Shown one piece after another: positions 11,706 to 24,030 of a stretch of DNA of 64,000 nucleotides. The DNA comes from Syngnathus acus. Taxonomy: Eukaryota > Chordata > Actinopteri > Syngnathiformes > Syngnathidae. The stretch is taken from assembly GCF_901709675.1 (NCBI RefSeq), contig NC_051088.1, positions 21,552,693-21,616,692 on the forward strand. Direction: 5' to 3'. Both the position numbers and the translations under genes were made by a program. The notes below the pieces were generated by a model. It saw only the letters and a program-made list of their open reading frames with translations, made no database searches and had not been told where the DNA came from. The stretch's first letter is position 1. Each line of letters starts with the position of its first letter.

Positions 11706-12620
11706 AAAATAGAATGGCGTCAAAAGTGAGTGTGGCAGCAAGAATATGCTTCCATAAAAGTGTGTCCACTACACATAATTGTGATTTCAAAAAAAAAAAG
11801 AACAATAGGGCTGCAGTCACAGCATGTTTGATAATCATATGTGTGACCAATTTGCATATCATGTGTCCGCACACCATCAAATCTTCTGCAGTCTTAATGA
11901 GTCACAACACGTTAAATGTATTTTGTCATTGCAAAGCTGATAATCATATTCCGTTTTGTTTAACACCATCAGAGAGGTAGACGTGTCATTATTCATGTGA
12001 TTGTCCATAGGTGAGAGTGTGACCATGAAAAATGGCGCTTTGGAACACAGGTACAGCGGCATTTTTAAACTGACAGGTACGTTGTGCTAAGAGTCACAAG
12101 CAACATTTTATGTTTTCTTCCTTTATGTGGATTTTTGAAAAACATATCTACATATATTACATATATTTGTTTTGGACTGATAACTGAATATGTCAATTGC
12201 TACCTTGGCTCATTCTGGACAATAACTAGTCAAGTGAGTTTGTATGGTACTGATCCATACTTCTTTATTTGAAACTGGCCTAATAAATCAAAACACAATT
12301 CTCTTGGTAGTGTCAGAACTTCCACTGTCACTGCTACGAGCTTCACCTTGACAGATATACCAAGAAAACACGCCCACGCAATCCAGCCGCAGGAGACGAG
12401 TCACGCCCCAAAATGTCCTCCCCAAGATTGACGGAATCACCTTGAGGACATAATGGTCAATTCCACTTTATTCCGGCAGTTAAATATACTGTAAATATGC
12501 AAACATATGTACGCCACTCGGTAACAAATTTGTGTCTGTATTTCATACGAGACACCGTTGGAGCTTGTGTTTGTTTAGTTCCAAACTTTTTTCTCTGAAG
12601 GACACATACAGAAATATGGA
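11706..12620. other. Unique non-coding DNA
   Basis: No recognised repeat or gene; an A-run lies near 11789-11800. Confidence 0.5.
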
Positions 12621-12762
12621 AGGATGGAAGGACCACTAATTAATTATATTAATATTAATCATTTTTATATATTTTTTTTAAATATATTTTTGATTTATTT
12701 TTATACTTTTTATATATTTTATATTTTATTTTGTATATATATATATATTACATATATAAAAG
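12621..12762. repeat. AT-rich simple repeat
   Basis: TTAATTATATTAATA, TTTATATATTTT and ATATATAT tracts with no coding content. Confidence 0.75.
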
Positions 12763-13710
12763 GTAAAGATGAAAAAAGAAGATCCCAACATCTGGTATTC
12801 ACTCATTTAAAAAAAAAAAATGGCAGCAGGATGTGTTATTTGTGGTTTTTAAATTTTTTGCTTTTCGAAAATATATTTTTAGTATATGCCGTGGGGCGCC
12901 ACGGATCGTCGTTTGGACAACCATTTCATCGCTGGCTTCATGACAAACATAACTGTGTGCTTGTTTGAAGCATCTCTTAGTTGAGAAGCTTGTGAGAAAT
13001 TTGGTTTCAAAAAAATGACCACCAAATTGTTTGTTTTTTAAAGTTGATAAGACATGCCCGTGTGTGTGCGTGTGTATGTATGTGTGTGCGTGTACTTGTG
13101 TGTGTTGGCCCACGTGCACATCGATGATAGCCGCTACACGACATTGGGGAAAATAAACACCTCGAGAGGCTCGTACAGTATCCACTCCAAGGGAAGTTTT
13201 ATAAAGCGGGCCACAGTGCACTGGTCCGCCCACGCATGCAACAGATTACAAGGTGTCCTAACTCTGCCAAGAATCCTCGAGGTGCAGCAGATTGGGAGTG
13301 TGTGTGAGAAAATTGTTTGGGGGTGCGGGGGCGGTTGAGGGGCCTGGTGTGTGGCGGGGGCCGAGGGGGGTGGGCGTGTGGGTTGGTGCTGAGGCCGGAA
13401 ATGTCGAGCGAGACCAAGGAACAGTGGGAGAGTGACCTTTTACAAGACAGCTGTTCTCTCTCAGGTGCTTGTTCTCAGCAAAAAGTGCTTCAGCCATTAT
13501 TGGGCCCCAAGGGACCAGAGGGAGAGCCTGGGGAAGGGTGGGAAGGCACGCAAACCTGATACATCAAATATTATTTACTGCGGCTCTTTATTTTTATGCT
13601 AGTTTATGGCAAATGCAACTTTAGGGCAGCAAGATGATGATAAAGAGCCTTTTATTGACAAGCATTTATTTATTTTTATCCTCTTTACGGTCAGGGGTAA
13701 GCTAGCCCAC
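12763..13710. other. Unique non-coding DNA with GT- and G-rich tracts
   Basis: Imperfect GT repeats at about 13058-13108 and a strongly G-rich plus strand at about 13316-13378. Frames here are shaped by these tracts. A short Gly-X-Y-like peptide can be read at 13503-13538 (see findings) but no exon is supported. Confidence 0.5.
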
Positions 13711-13796
13711 CACACCCTGGACTAGTTCCCAGCCAATCACTGGGCACATTGACAAATAATTCAAACCAACATTTACAGACAATTTGATGGAGCTAG
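13711..13796 (-). mobile_element. Degenerate fragment of the tRNA-derived SINE (tail half)
   Basis: CACACCCTGGACTAGTTCCC, AGCCAATCACTGGGCACA and ACAGACAATTTGATGG follow, in order, the equivalent sequence of the SINE at 45718-46084, in the same orientation. It is strongly diverged and lacks head and tail. Confidence 0.6.
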
Positions 13797-13869
13797 CATA
13801 TTTTTCAACTGTGCAAGAAATCCATAAGAGACACAAACAAACACACCAAATATTTTTCTATTATCGTAC

Positions 13870-14110
13870 ATAGGAATGGGCGAATACCAGTATCGGGTAT
13901 CAGTGCCGGTACCAGTTTTATTTCAAGAGGCCAATATCAGTAGCACTCATATGGCTATTTTAATACAAAATTAGCATTAATTTCATGCAAGTTCAAAAAA
14001 ATTACTATATTGGAGTGTATAGGTCATTCTTTTAAAATTACGTGTCATTGTTTTTTGAGGGAAATTTTAGTCTAATGAAAATGTCATATAAAAAAAACAC
14101 CCGAACTGTA
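13870..14110. repeat. Probable old dispersed fish repeat
   Basis: The opening GGAATGGGCGAATACCAGTA, with TATCGGGTATCAGTGCCGGT next to it, resembles a dispersed repeat common in fish genomes (variants of TATCGGTATCGG). The borders and family name are not certain, and no second copy is in the window. Confidence 0.35.
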
Positions 14111-14610
14111 CTAAAATGAAAAGGAAGAGAAGTGCCATTAATGTTGATGCTTCGAGAAAAGTCCAGGCTTTTGTTGAGCCCAAGGAAAAGGCATTAGGTG
14201 CGAGCTTGCCAGGTTACAAGAGATTTTCTTTCCCTCCCTGCAAAACTCTTCAATCTTGTGTAGCCTCAGGGGCTGAGTAGGTGTTTAATTATTAAAGGTG
14301 TTTGAACAAAAGGCTTTTCTAAGCCTGCTGGAGCCACCAACTGGACATTCCCTTCAGTCTTTGATGGATGTTAACGTCACAAATAGTCTCTTTTGCCGCA
14401 CTGTGTTTGTGCTAAATTACCCCCAAAGACCAAGAAGAGCCCGCCATGAAATAAGGCTCACACATAAGAATCTGCACAATTTTTATTCCTCGGGACACTT
14501 CCTGCTCGCCGTAGCTCTCCATATCATGTTTGGAACATTTCCTGGATGGATCCCGCTGAGGTTTTCATGTAAAAATAAAAGTTGATACCTTGAAAATTTA
14601 ACACACACTT
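14111..14610. other. Unique non-coding DNA
   Basis: No coding or repeat signal is recognised. Confidence 0.5.
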
Positions 14611-14768
14611 TAAGACGATTCTTCTATATAATAAATAAATAAATAATCACTCAATTAATTAATTAATTAATTAATTAATTCTCTATAATAAATAAATACA
14701 TTTATTAATTAAAGAAAAAATATATGTGTATATCTATATTTATTTATTTATTTATTTATTTATTTTAT
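14611..14768. repeat. AT-rich simple repeats including (TTAA)n
   Basis: AATAAATAAATA, then a (TTAA)-type run at about 14653-14681, then TTTATTTATTTA at about 14740-14766. Confidence 0.85.
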
Positions 14769-17460
14769 AGAAGCCAGGATATCCATGAGCAGATATGAAG
14801 GAAATCAAAAAATGACCGCCGTCTGCCGTCTGAAGCTGTGAGTGAAATGAAGCGCGCCGCCATCATCCTCCTTTGCGAAAGCTTTGACCCGGTGACATCA
14901 GCAGCTCATCTCCCAGAGGAGAAACCTGGCATCGAATTACCTCTCTTCCTTCATCTCCACTTTCTCGGCGAGACACAGTTTTGTTTGGAGGTTGGGGACG
15001 GCGGTGCGAGGTTATTGGGCTTGTACTTCCCTTGACCACCGGTTAGCCCCGAGCCCCCCGGCGGCAGTGTCAGGGAGAGGTGAATGCTACTATCCTAACT
15101 TGCAAATCTATCCCAGGGGCCTCGCAATATCCCGGTAAAAAAAACAACAACATCCTTTAAGTGAGTAACTTCCTTGGCCGTCCTCGCAGGAGGCAGCGAG
15201 GTGCGATCTACCGGCGTTGACCTCGCTCCGAATTTCTCAGAGGTTCCTGTAAGCGCGGCCTTCGCTTAAGCGCTAATTTAGGTCTGAATTAGAGGATAAT
15301 GTGCATTTTAAGAGAGGAAATCCTTTGAGTTTCCTCTTTGCGATACTACCGCAACTCACATTGGCTAATTGGAGCCAGATGTTGCTGCATGCGGCAGCGC
15401 GAGTAACGTCTTTCTTTCCTGGGAGAGCCGCGAAACACGTTGAAATTCTGTCATCATGCCGTCTTTTGTGCGTCCTCGCCGCTTAATCACATTAGATTTA
15501 ATCGAAGAGGAGGCACATTATGCGCTTTTCCCGTCAAATTTAGCGGCGTGACGAGCGCCGTGCACAATCGGCGGGTACATGCTATCCCAGAGTGCTTTGC
15601 AGCAATGGCAGCCGGGGATGAAAGGGAAACGCTAATAATGTCTCACATGTGTACTGGCAAATTGTCTGCCAACACCGGGCGAGCGAGGCAAGCGTCGAGC
15701 GTAATAAGCGCCGCCATGCACTATTTATGATCACAAAGCCGGCGAGCGCTGTCAAAATAAAAAAACATGTCAATCTGTTGCCTGTCTGCAAACGCACTTT
15801 TTCTTCATGTTTGCATGTGATGTACAAAGGCGGGAAAAAATCACATCAAACTGGCACGCTGCTTAAAGTTGCACACGTCTTAAAGGGGCGGCGACGCCAA
15901 TCAAAGAGAATATCAAAGTGGGCACAAGTACGCCGCCAACGTGGGAATGTAAATATTTGCTCCTAATGGTTTTGCGAACGCACGTGACGAGCTGGTGCGG
16001 GAAAAGCAAGGTGGTGGAAAAACGGCTAGGTAGCAAAGAAAATGAGGCCAAGCTAGCTTTTAATACTTGATGGAGCATTGAAAATTCTCTATGAATTTGC
16101 CCAACTTCTTCCCGCTCGGCACAATTACGCATGTTTATTCATTTTGATTAACGGCGATGAAAAGTCGTGTTCGACGCCAGCCCGAGAGAAAAAGATTTGT
16201 GTCGCCGGTTGAGTGACAGTCTGTCAGAAAAACATGAAAGAGTAACTTTCTACTTGTTTCCGCTTTCTACCTAGCGGAACAGCAGGTAACTTGGAAGATG
16301 TTGAATATTTTAGCCGTCTCGCAGGAGGCCGCTATTCAAAGAGCGAGTTGATTTAAGCGGCTGTGACAGCGGTAATGCGTTGATGAGCTGCCTCGGGCCC
16401 TCGGCTATCGCAAAAAAAAAAATGTTTCGTCTCGCCGGGGCTCCCTTCGGAATCCGGAAGCTGACGCTAGGCGGCGCAACCTGCACCCACAAAAAAAAAA
16501 AAACACAACAAAAAAAACGCTTTTGATACGACAACGCACAAATTGCGAAAGCGGGATATTTGTAAAGCGACACTTGACACCAAATAAAAAAAACGTACGT
16601 AAATGTCGTAAATCGTTCCTCCCTCTTTCCATAAACACACAATTGTGGTATGTGACCGTCTTTTATTCCCAACGGCAAGATTTTACTGCGATAACAAACA
16701 AAGGATGTTTAGATTCATTTTTGTTTTTAAAAACGATTTTTATTCACACCATGACGTGAAGTCAAAGAATTGTGACGTCAAGAAACTTTTGCTGATTTCA
16801 TTTTGAGTGTCCCTAACACCAGCGGAGCTTGTTTTTACAATTGTGGGACCTGATCCACATCATTGGAATTCTTTGGAATGTTTACACAGTGCAAACAAGG
16901 CCACTTAAAGGTGAGGAACATTTGCAAAAAAAAAAGTGATCTAACAGAGCTTGCAGCGTGGGATACAAAAATGGATAGAGGGGGGGGGGTTGAAGATTGG
17001 GGTTCCTTGGTTTGAGGCAATGCTGCTGGAGAGAGAGCACGACAGCTTTGGAGTATAATAATAATAAAAAAGAAACACCAATTTCCTTCCCACAGCTGAG
17101 CACCTACAGGTCATTATTTCCTCTGTTGGGCTGTAATGTGAAAATCCCGAAGCCCCGGCTTGGAAAACTTCCCGCCACTGGATCAACAGTAAATAATGAC
17201 TCCATTCCACCGCTGTGACCTCTGGCAAAAAAAGAACAACGGGTCTGACATGGTGGTGAAGGCAAGGAACATGAAGACACGCATGTTTCACGTGTCGCCT
17301 CCGTGAAGACGATAAGAGCACGTAAACACGGCAACTCCTGAGGCTGGCCGGGCTAATGAACGGGCTCGGACAGAAATAGTTCGTGAACTAGACGGGGCCG
17401 TTTTCCAAAATATCTACTCCCACACAGGTCAGTGGACTTGGCTGCATCCTAAGCGGTGCT
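14769..17460. other. Unique non-coding DNA
   Basis: A long non-repetitive stretch without a supportable gene. CpG- and TAAT-containing sequence at about 15160-15740 looks regulatory. Poly-A runs lie at about 16410-16422 and 16489-16518, and a G-run at about 16981-16989. Confidence 0.45.
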
Positions 17461-17490
17461 GGGGAGGGAGGGAGGGGGGCGAGGGGAGGG
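17461..17490 (+). other. G-quadruplex-forming tract
   Basis: Runs of three or more G separated by single A or CA across 30 bp (GGGGAGGGAGGGAGGGGGG and on) fit the classic four-run G4 pattern with very short loops. The minus-strand frame through it is a Pro/Ser artefact. Confidence 0.75.
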
Positions 17491-17706
17491 AGCTGCTTAA
17501 ATGCCTGGGATCTGAGGAAAGAATTTGACGGGGCATGGGAATGGCAGTGTCACAGCGGTCGCCAGAGAACACTCTTAAAAACACCGCCGCCGCCATCGCA
17601 GCCCGCAACAAAGTCTCGAGCTTTGACGAGAAGTGTTTCTCTAAACAAACGCCGTGCGAAAGCGGACCACTGTTTACTGGCGACAGATAACGACACTCGA
17701 GGGCAA

Positions 17707-17740
17707 TTAACCCGTTCGGTACCATTATAGACGTCAAAGA
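17707..17740 (+). repeat. Relic of the 42-bp dispersed repeat
   Basis: TTAACCCGTTCGGTACCATT followed by ATAGACGTCAAAGA matches the repeat at 31785-31842 with a 7-bp internal gap. It is one of three members in the window. Confidence 0.6.
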
Positions 17741-18116
17741 GGGCAGTGGCCTTTGGCAGGTAGGAGGAGGAAGATGGCGGCGGGAACAAGTTGGGAGGAT
17801 GGGAATAACATGTTCACTCTTGTTTTTTTTCCCTCCCCTTAAGTCATAATTGAATCCAAGCATTTCCTGACAAGGAGGGAGGCGCCGCTAACTAAGCACA
17901 GATAATGCGCTTATAATTTATTTCAATTACTGGCGGCTCAAGGAGGACGGAGCTGGTGAGGGAGAGGGCAGGCAGCGTCGGGGAGAGGTCAACTCCCACT
18001 AAAATAGACGAATACGCTTTAATGAGTCTCTCTATCGACTCGGAGAAGTCGCAAACTTGAAGGGAGTCTCGGTAGAATTTTGTGGCGTCGGTGAACGTCA
18101 GATTTTGTGGTCATTT
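17741..18116. other. Unique non-coding DNA
   Basis: No gene or repeat is recognised; ATAATTTATTTCAATTAC near 17911-17930 is enhancer-like. Confidence 0.45.
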
Positions 18117-18215
18117 TTCAGTGATTAGTCTGCAATTAGAGCACAACTATCTGGCAGCTTTTGCAATTATCACAGCAAATATGCAAATTCACACTGATTT
18201 CATGGCCCAGTTTTT
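18117..18215. promoter_or_regulatory. Candidate cis-regulatory segment (octamer and TAAT-like sites)
   Basis: Contains GCAATTAG (about 18132), GCAATTATC (about 18163) and ATGCAAAT (18181-18188) in non-repetitive sequence, the grammar of many vertebrate conserved non-coding elements. Conservation is untested. Confidence 0.3.
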
Positions 18216-20196
18216 AAGAAACAAAGCGGCGGAGGATGTGTGTCATAGTGAAGGGTGACAAAAAAAAAAGAAGGAAGCTCATCATAAAGTGTTAATTGAA
18301 AATTGTTGTGTCGAGAACAGCCCCGCCCTCAAATATTGTTCCGAGTCTTTTTTGGCCATGCTAATCAGATCGACGCTCGCCTTCAAACATGTCACGGCTT
18401 CTCAGAATTTTTTGACGTGTTTTTAAGAAGAATCTCATGGAATGGGAAGGGGAGCGGCGAGGAGGGGGTAATTAATGTTTGATGACGCCGTCAGTGTGTT
18501 TTCCTGACTAGCCTCATCTCGCTCTTTAAACAGCAGGAAAAGTGGAGGCGGGAGGAAATGGCTTCCCGTGCAACAAGATTAAAGATGTTGGAAAGTCAAT
18601 TTGGCAACTTGAGTGTGTTTTAAAATGCTCTTTTGTCAAGAAAGAAACTTTTCATGGCCTCCTCCCCGCCGCCGCTACAAACTACAGCCCGTCCCATTTC
18701 TTACCCCCAACAAGCGTTTCCGGGATTGTTTTTTATCTGGAGAAGGCGGGATCTTCGTGGGGGGGGCAGACGGACACCCCGAGGTAAGGGGGGCAACCAC
18801 CATGAACACGCCTGCATTATTAAAACCGGACAGCGAATCAAAGTCTGGATCAGGATTAAAACCTGGCCTGAGGCAGTAAGGATGATCAAAAATAGGAATT
18901 ATTAACCTTTAGAAAAAGACATGAACGGCGTATTTAGACACAAATGAGGAGGAAACGTTAACTTCTGGCCACCAATAAAAAAAATGTAAAACCTTAAAAT
19001 GCTCAAAATGAACAATTTTGTCCATGAATAATTTTTTTTTAATCTTTATTTATTTGAAAATGGGAGTGAGGAATGATTACTCATCTGAAGTTTATTTTTA
19101 GCACACTTATCACAAAGCACCGTACATGAAAAAAAATATAATAACAATGGAATTACCAACTGTGACGTGAGAGACAAAGTAGAACTCTTCATATACAAAA
19201 TGAAAAAAAGCCAAAAATACGTAAAGAATATAAAGTAAATACAAAAGAGGTAGTCACATTTATTTTGATTAAATTCATAATTTATTTCTATTAAATTAAT
19301 GTAAGACAAAGTCCGCTTAATTTAACTGCTTAGTGTGATAGTTTGTGTGAGAATCTGCGCATTATATCAATCTAATGATCGCAGCAGTTTGTTTCTCAAA
19401 ATTTCAAATTGCTTGTACAATACAAAAGAATCGGAGGCGAACCCATGTTCTACTTCATATTTGGCAGCCTGCTAATCCCGGCGTCCACTAACCAGGTCCG
19501 CTCTTTTCCGTGTGTCCTCATGTCCTTGTTGGATAATATCATCGTAGGTGAACATGACAGATTGTGCTTACCTACCAAATCCGGCATTAGAACCATTTTT
19601 TTTTTAAAGCCTCTTACATGGCAAAAAATCAAATCTGTCCCATCCTGAGCGAATGCCAGATCGACTCAGGTAATGCGGGACGGGAAGCTGACGGCTCAGC
19701 TCCACCAATGTCCGCCGCCGTTATTCTCCATGGTCATCTATCATTTGCAAAAACACACTGAGGCACGTCAAGTCATTAATTAGGCGGACAAACAGATGAG
19801 AGAGTGGGAGGTTTTATGCTGATGGCAGGTTTGGGAGCTTGAAATGGACCGTTGGGCTTAAACGTGTTGATAGTGACGTGGGGATAAGCTCTCTCTCTCT
19901 AATTCCTCTGGTCACCGCGGTCAAACTAGGCCTCTATCTCCCGTCCTCAGTCTCTCCTGCACATGCTGGATAGAGCTAATGTGTTTTAATGCCCCGGCTA
20001 GGATTTTCCACTCAAAATAATAAGTGAAGCGCCCTGATGGTCAGCAATGCAGGTGCTTAAAAAAAAAAAAAATCATATATAACTTTTACTTTTTAGTTTG
20101 TTCACTGTAAGACTTCCAGACCACTCAGGTTGAATTTTTATGCACCTTAAGAGATCAAAATTGGTACTGTAAACGTGGACTGAAAATATTTTTCAT
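18216..20196. other. Unique non-coding DNA
   Basis: No supported gene. A plus-strand frame at about 18542-18782 ends near a GAG/GTAAGG donor-like site, but its peptide is unrecognised. AT-rich sequence lies at about 19030-19300, a short CT repeat near 19890-19900 and an A-run near 20060-20071. Confidence 0.45.
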
Positions 20197-20505
20197 CCAT
20201 CTGTCCATCCGTCCATCTGTCCGTCCATACTAGCATCTGTCCATCCATCCATTCATCTGTCCGTCCATCCAAACGTCCGTCCATACATCCATCCATCCAT
20301 CCATCCATCCATCTACCCTAACCCTATTCCTAACCCTAACTCTAACCCTAACCCTAATCTCTAACCCATCCATCCATCCATCCATCCATCCATCCATCCA
20401 TCCATCCATCCATCCATCCATCCATCCATCCATCCATCCATCCATCCATCCATCCATCATCCACCCATCCGTCCATCGGTTTGTCCGTCCATCCATCGAT
20501 GCCAA
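20197..20505. repeat. (CCAT)n-type microsatellite with variants
   Basis: CCAT/CCGT variants at 20197-20313, a telomere-like insert at 20314-20367, then a nearly pure CCAT tract at 20368-20460 and variant units to about 20505. The Met-Asp-Gly-Trp frame on the minus strand is an artefact. The same tetranucleotide forms the SINE tail, so an old SINE tail is one possible origin. Confidence 0.95.
20314..20367 (-). repeat. Interstitial telomeric repeat inside the microsatellite
   Basis: About eight full or variant CCCTAA units (TTAGGG on the minus strand) in 54 bp, bounded on both sides by CCAT repeats. It is the longest of the three telomere-like sites here. Confidence 0.9.
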
Positions 20506-22060
20506 AATAAACCTAAATTTTCCTCATCTATATTTAATTTCCCCATTAAGAGTCAATATTTTAAATTACTGGTTTCATCCCATCAATTTCTTTTTCGCAA
20601 TCCCAGGTGACGCAAGCTCTGCACGAGAATGACGAGAATGCTTTACACGATGTCACACTTACACACATGCACACACACACAGAGTTATTACGCACTAGGC
20701 TGCACACAAGCGCTCCATTTTTTTTTTTTTCGCGGCATGTTGCACCTTGCAGACTCCCAACAGGTGCCTCTCAGATGTGACTGCAGTTGATTGGCTGCCA
20801 GCTGGCAGCAGCTAAGTCTTTTCACGGCCGCAACGCGACTCGGCGAGGAGCGAAGGGCGGACAGTGATCCGAGAACCGGAACCTGATTGGGTTTCAAAGA
20901 GTTTGCTGCCTGCTGCAGGAGGAAACCTGCCCAGAGATGGTTCCTGTGTGCTTCCATAACACGACACGGGAAGTTTAATCAGTGCCGTATTGAAATGGTG
21001 ATTTCCTGTGCTTGCATGCACGTACGCACTCACACACAAAACTTGAATTTACAGGTTTTTTCTTTTGTATTTTGACAGAACACATGGGTTGGATGTCACA
21101 AGTTTCATTTTGTCAGCTAGATTTAAAGAAAGAATTGTCTGCACTGTTCTAATACTTTTGGAGGAGTGTGGACAAGTAAACACCATGACCTTTCCACTTG
21201 CTGAGCAAAAGAGCTCACCGGTTGGTGACAAAAAATATTTTTTTAAGTCAAACATGAAATGACATCTCGGCATCACCATTGAGCATTTGTGCCATGTGTG
21301 GACATGTCGATTACCGCAAGCCAGAGGATTAACAAGCCAAGTGGAGTCTCGGCGCTGCACCTGAGTGAACGTGCCTGTCTCCTGCGTCTTCTCTGGCCAA
21401 CGCCAAGCTCGCCGTCAATTTGCTCGGATTTGATCTCCTGAATTATGGCTTACTAGAGCCGCTAACAGCTGCTTCTGCTGCATATTTAAAGGCATGAATT
21501 AAAGATAAGCAGGAGGCCGGCTCCCACCGGCACGGAGGAGTGGATAGGTGAGGCACCTGACAAGAGGGGCACGGACCTCGCTGCCCCGAATGTGGAGTAC
21601 ATTTATGTCGTCTTGCCCTTGACGTACAAAACCCTTCACTAAGCCTTTGTATGGGTTTTGAAAAATTACTTGTACGGCAACTGAAGCTAGTTTCTGACCC
21701 AAATTCTTTTCGGGGAACTATCAATTTTTTTTTGTTTTTAGATTTTACTTACTAAACTAAATACGTAGCACCGCTCAAATATTGTGATTTGTTTCCCGTA
21801 AATTATGAATTAAGTTTGAATCCGTTCAGATTCAAGATGGGATGACATAAGCAGATTTTTTGTTGTTTATTGTTGTAATTTTCATACAGGGGTTAATTTT
21901 GAGGTGAAATCACATTTGACTAGGTGAAAGTCAATATTACATTAATAATTAAATATTTTGCGAGACCAATGGATCAGCCCAAGACAAGTCTGAGTCAAAT
22001 GCCAAGGAGTCAGAGTCAAGTCCTATTCAACAAAAAATATGTTGTCAATTTTTAAAGGCA
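20506..22060. other. Unique non-coding DNA
   Basis: No coding or RNA gene is supported. A short CA repeat lies at about 20661-20682 and a T-run near 20718-20730. Confidence 0.5.
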
Positions 22061-22195
22061 TTTTTCTTTTTCTTTTTTTAATTAATTAATTTATTTATTT
22101 GTATTCATTTATTCAGTTAGTTATTTAGTTGTTTATTTTATTTATTTTTATTTATTTTTATTCATTTTTACTTGTTTTTCTTTTTTTTTCTAGTC
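22061..22195. repeat. T-rich simple sequence
   Basis: TTTATTTATTT and TTAATTAATT tracts without structure. Confidence 0.75.
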
Positions 22196-24030
22196 TTGTA
22201 AATTTTACAAGCTGTCCAATTGTGAGATCTCTGTGTTTGTGTGACTTCTACTGGAAAACATTTTTACATTGTGGGGAAAAAACGGATTCAAATACCGTTT
22301 TGTCTCCCACTCCTGCTCATTTTCCCCCATCATCTCATCTCACGATGTGGCTTTTCACTTTTGTCCCGAGCAGGTGGCTTTCTTCAAACACACAACTTCT
22401 GTTCGCAGCAGCACGGTGAAGCCCTCATGTGTCTTTAAAGCCCACAACGGGCCGCGAGCTTGGCCAAGCTGGTGAGTCGAGTCTCAGGTGCAGACGACAG
22501 ATGCGTGGAGATCTCCCACGGCACTGATCCTTATTAGATGGCTGCAATTACCCCCACTTCCCCAGCCCGCGGCCCCCCTTACCGCTAACTCTGCTTCAAA
22601 TTAGCATCTGGCCCCCCTGAGGCGAACGGCACATCCCCGTGAGTGCAGTCCAAGGTTAATGTCAGGTAAGCGGGTCAACAGGCGACGGGGTGATAATTAT
22701 GTTTTGACTGGCTGACCTCGGCCATTTAGCGCTGGAGGCGGGGCTGTGTTTGTCTAAGGTGCAGGAAACCGGCATATCCTTTTTCCCCAGCCAGCCAACC
22801 CTCGTCACCATGACCACAAGCACATTCTTTAGATCTCCGTGGCGATGAGGGGACCACTTTACATCCTCTTGTTAACTACACCGATGACAAGTGCCGTAGT
22901 TTTTCTGATTCATCTGCTTGATTCACCTCTTCACTTACGAGCCATTATGTGTCCTTTCCTTGCATGGCAAGCTAATTGCATTACCCAACATCCCTTTTCA
23001 TCTCCCGATGTCTCTTCAGGTGTCTGCTGGACTGTGGGAAAGTGAAGCAAAGCTCCTTAATTGCTGGCATGTCTTTTGTTTTTGAGATTCTGAACGTGTT
23101 TGAGCTTTGACTCACACACGAGGGAGACGTGACCATTTGAGGCAATTTAACAGTGTAACCTTTTGAGAGCTTGAGATGTTTTTCTTTCAACTAGCTTGTT
23201 ATAATAACGATACAAGAACTAAAACCTGCCTGCTTTGAACGCAATCCTATAAACAAACCCAGGTAGTGGCGCCCTAAGATAGGCGAGTCGAAATACGTGC
23301 GGGCGTATCCGCTTTTCCCGCTCACTCGTAAAGCCAAATTGGAAAGCGAAAAGGTATCTGGGCTGTGACAGAAACAAGTGCTTTGTTTACCGTGTCACCG
23401 AGTCAAAGAGGCTCAGGCCCTGTTGCTGTTCTGATTCGGGCTCTAATTAGTTTCCCAGCAGTCTTTACCTGACTCAATTCCCCGCCCCCGTCATCCAAGC
23501 CGCAGACTCCTCTGCTTCTGCTTTCGTCACGTCCGACACTTTGCAGTACAGTTTGGAACACATCAGCTGTCGAGCATATTTTCCGTACGTGTTCGGCGGC
23601 GCCCTAGCCGCTCGACCCGACCTTGATCATCTGCGCGGTTCTGTCAGTGAGCATCTCATTAAGGCAAGCGTGTCGGCTGCAGAGAGTTGAGCCAAGCGTG
23701 TTGGATTTATCGTATGAAGGTGTTTAAGGCAACCCTCAGGTTTGCCTCCAAGGAAAACTGCGACTAAGCCTCTGATCTGTTTCCCCTCCATCTCCATTCC
23801 CGCCGCCTGCGCGGTTAGCCGCTACGCTCCGCTGAGCCGTGTTTGTTCCCCTCGGAGGAAATTTGTATGCATACTGTATGTGAACTTTAGACAAATAAAT
23901 AAACGCCCAAAGAGCAGCCAGATAATTGAGAAGGAAGTCAGGCAGGAGCACGGAGCAATTTCCTAGCGAAAAGGAAGCAGACAGGTATGATGATAAAGCT
24001 AAATAACATGTGACCCCTTGGCAACATTCC
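22196..24030. other. Unique non-coding DNA
   Basis: Non-repetitive, moderately GC-rich sequence (notably 22480-22760 and 23420-23840). No exon is supported; CAG/GTAAGC near 22663-22668 is a donor-like string without a partner. Confidence 0.45.

Noticed and set aside
11257-11880. Longest open frame (207 residues, minus strand)
   Set aside because: It is a translation of GT and AT repeats (poly-His/Thr and Tyr/Ile/Phe) with no domain.
18542-18787. Possible exon ending at GAG/GTAAGG near 18782
   Set aside because: The peptide matches nothing I know and the frame has no ATG start; the acceptor string near 18534 is ordinary.
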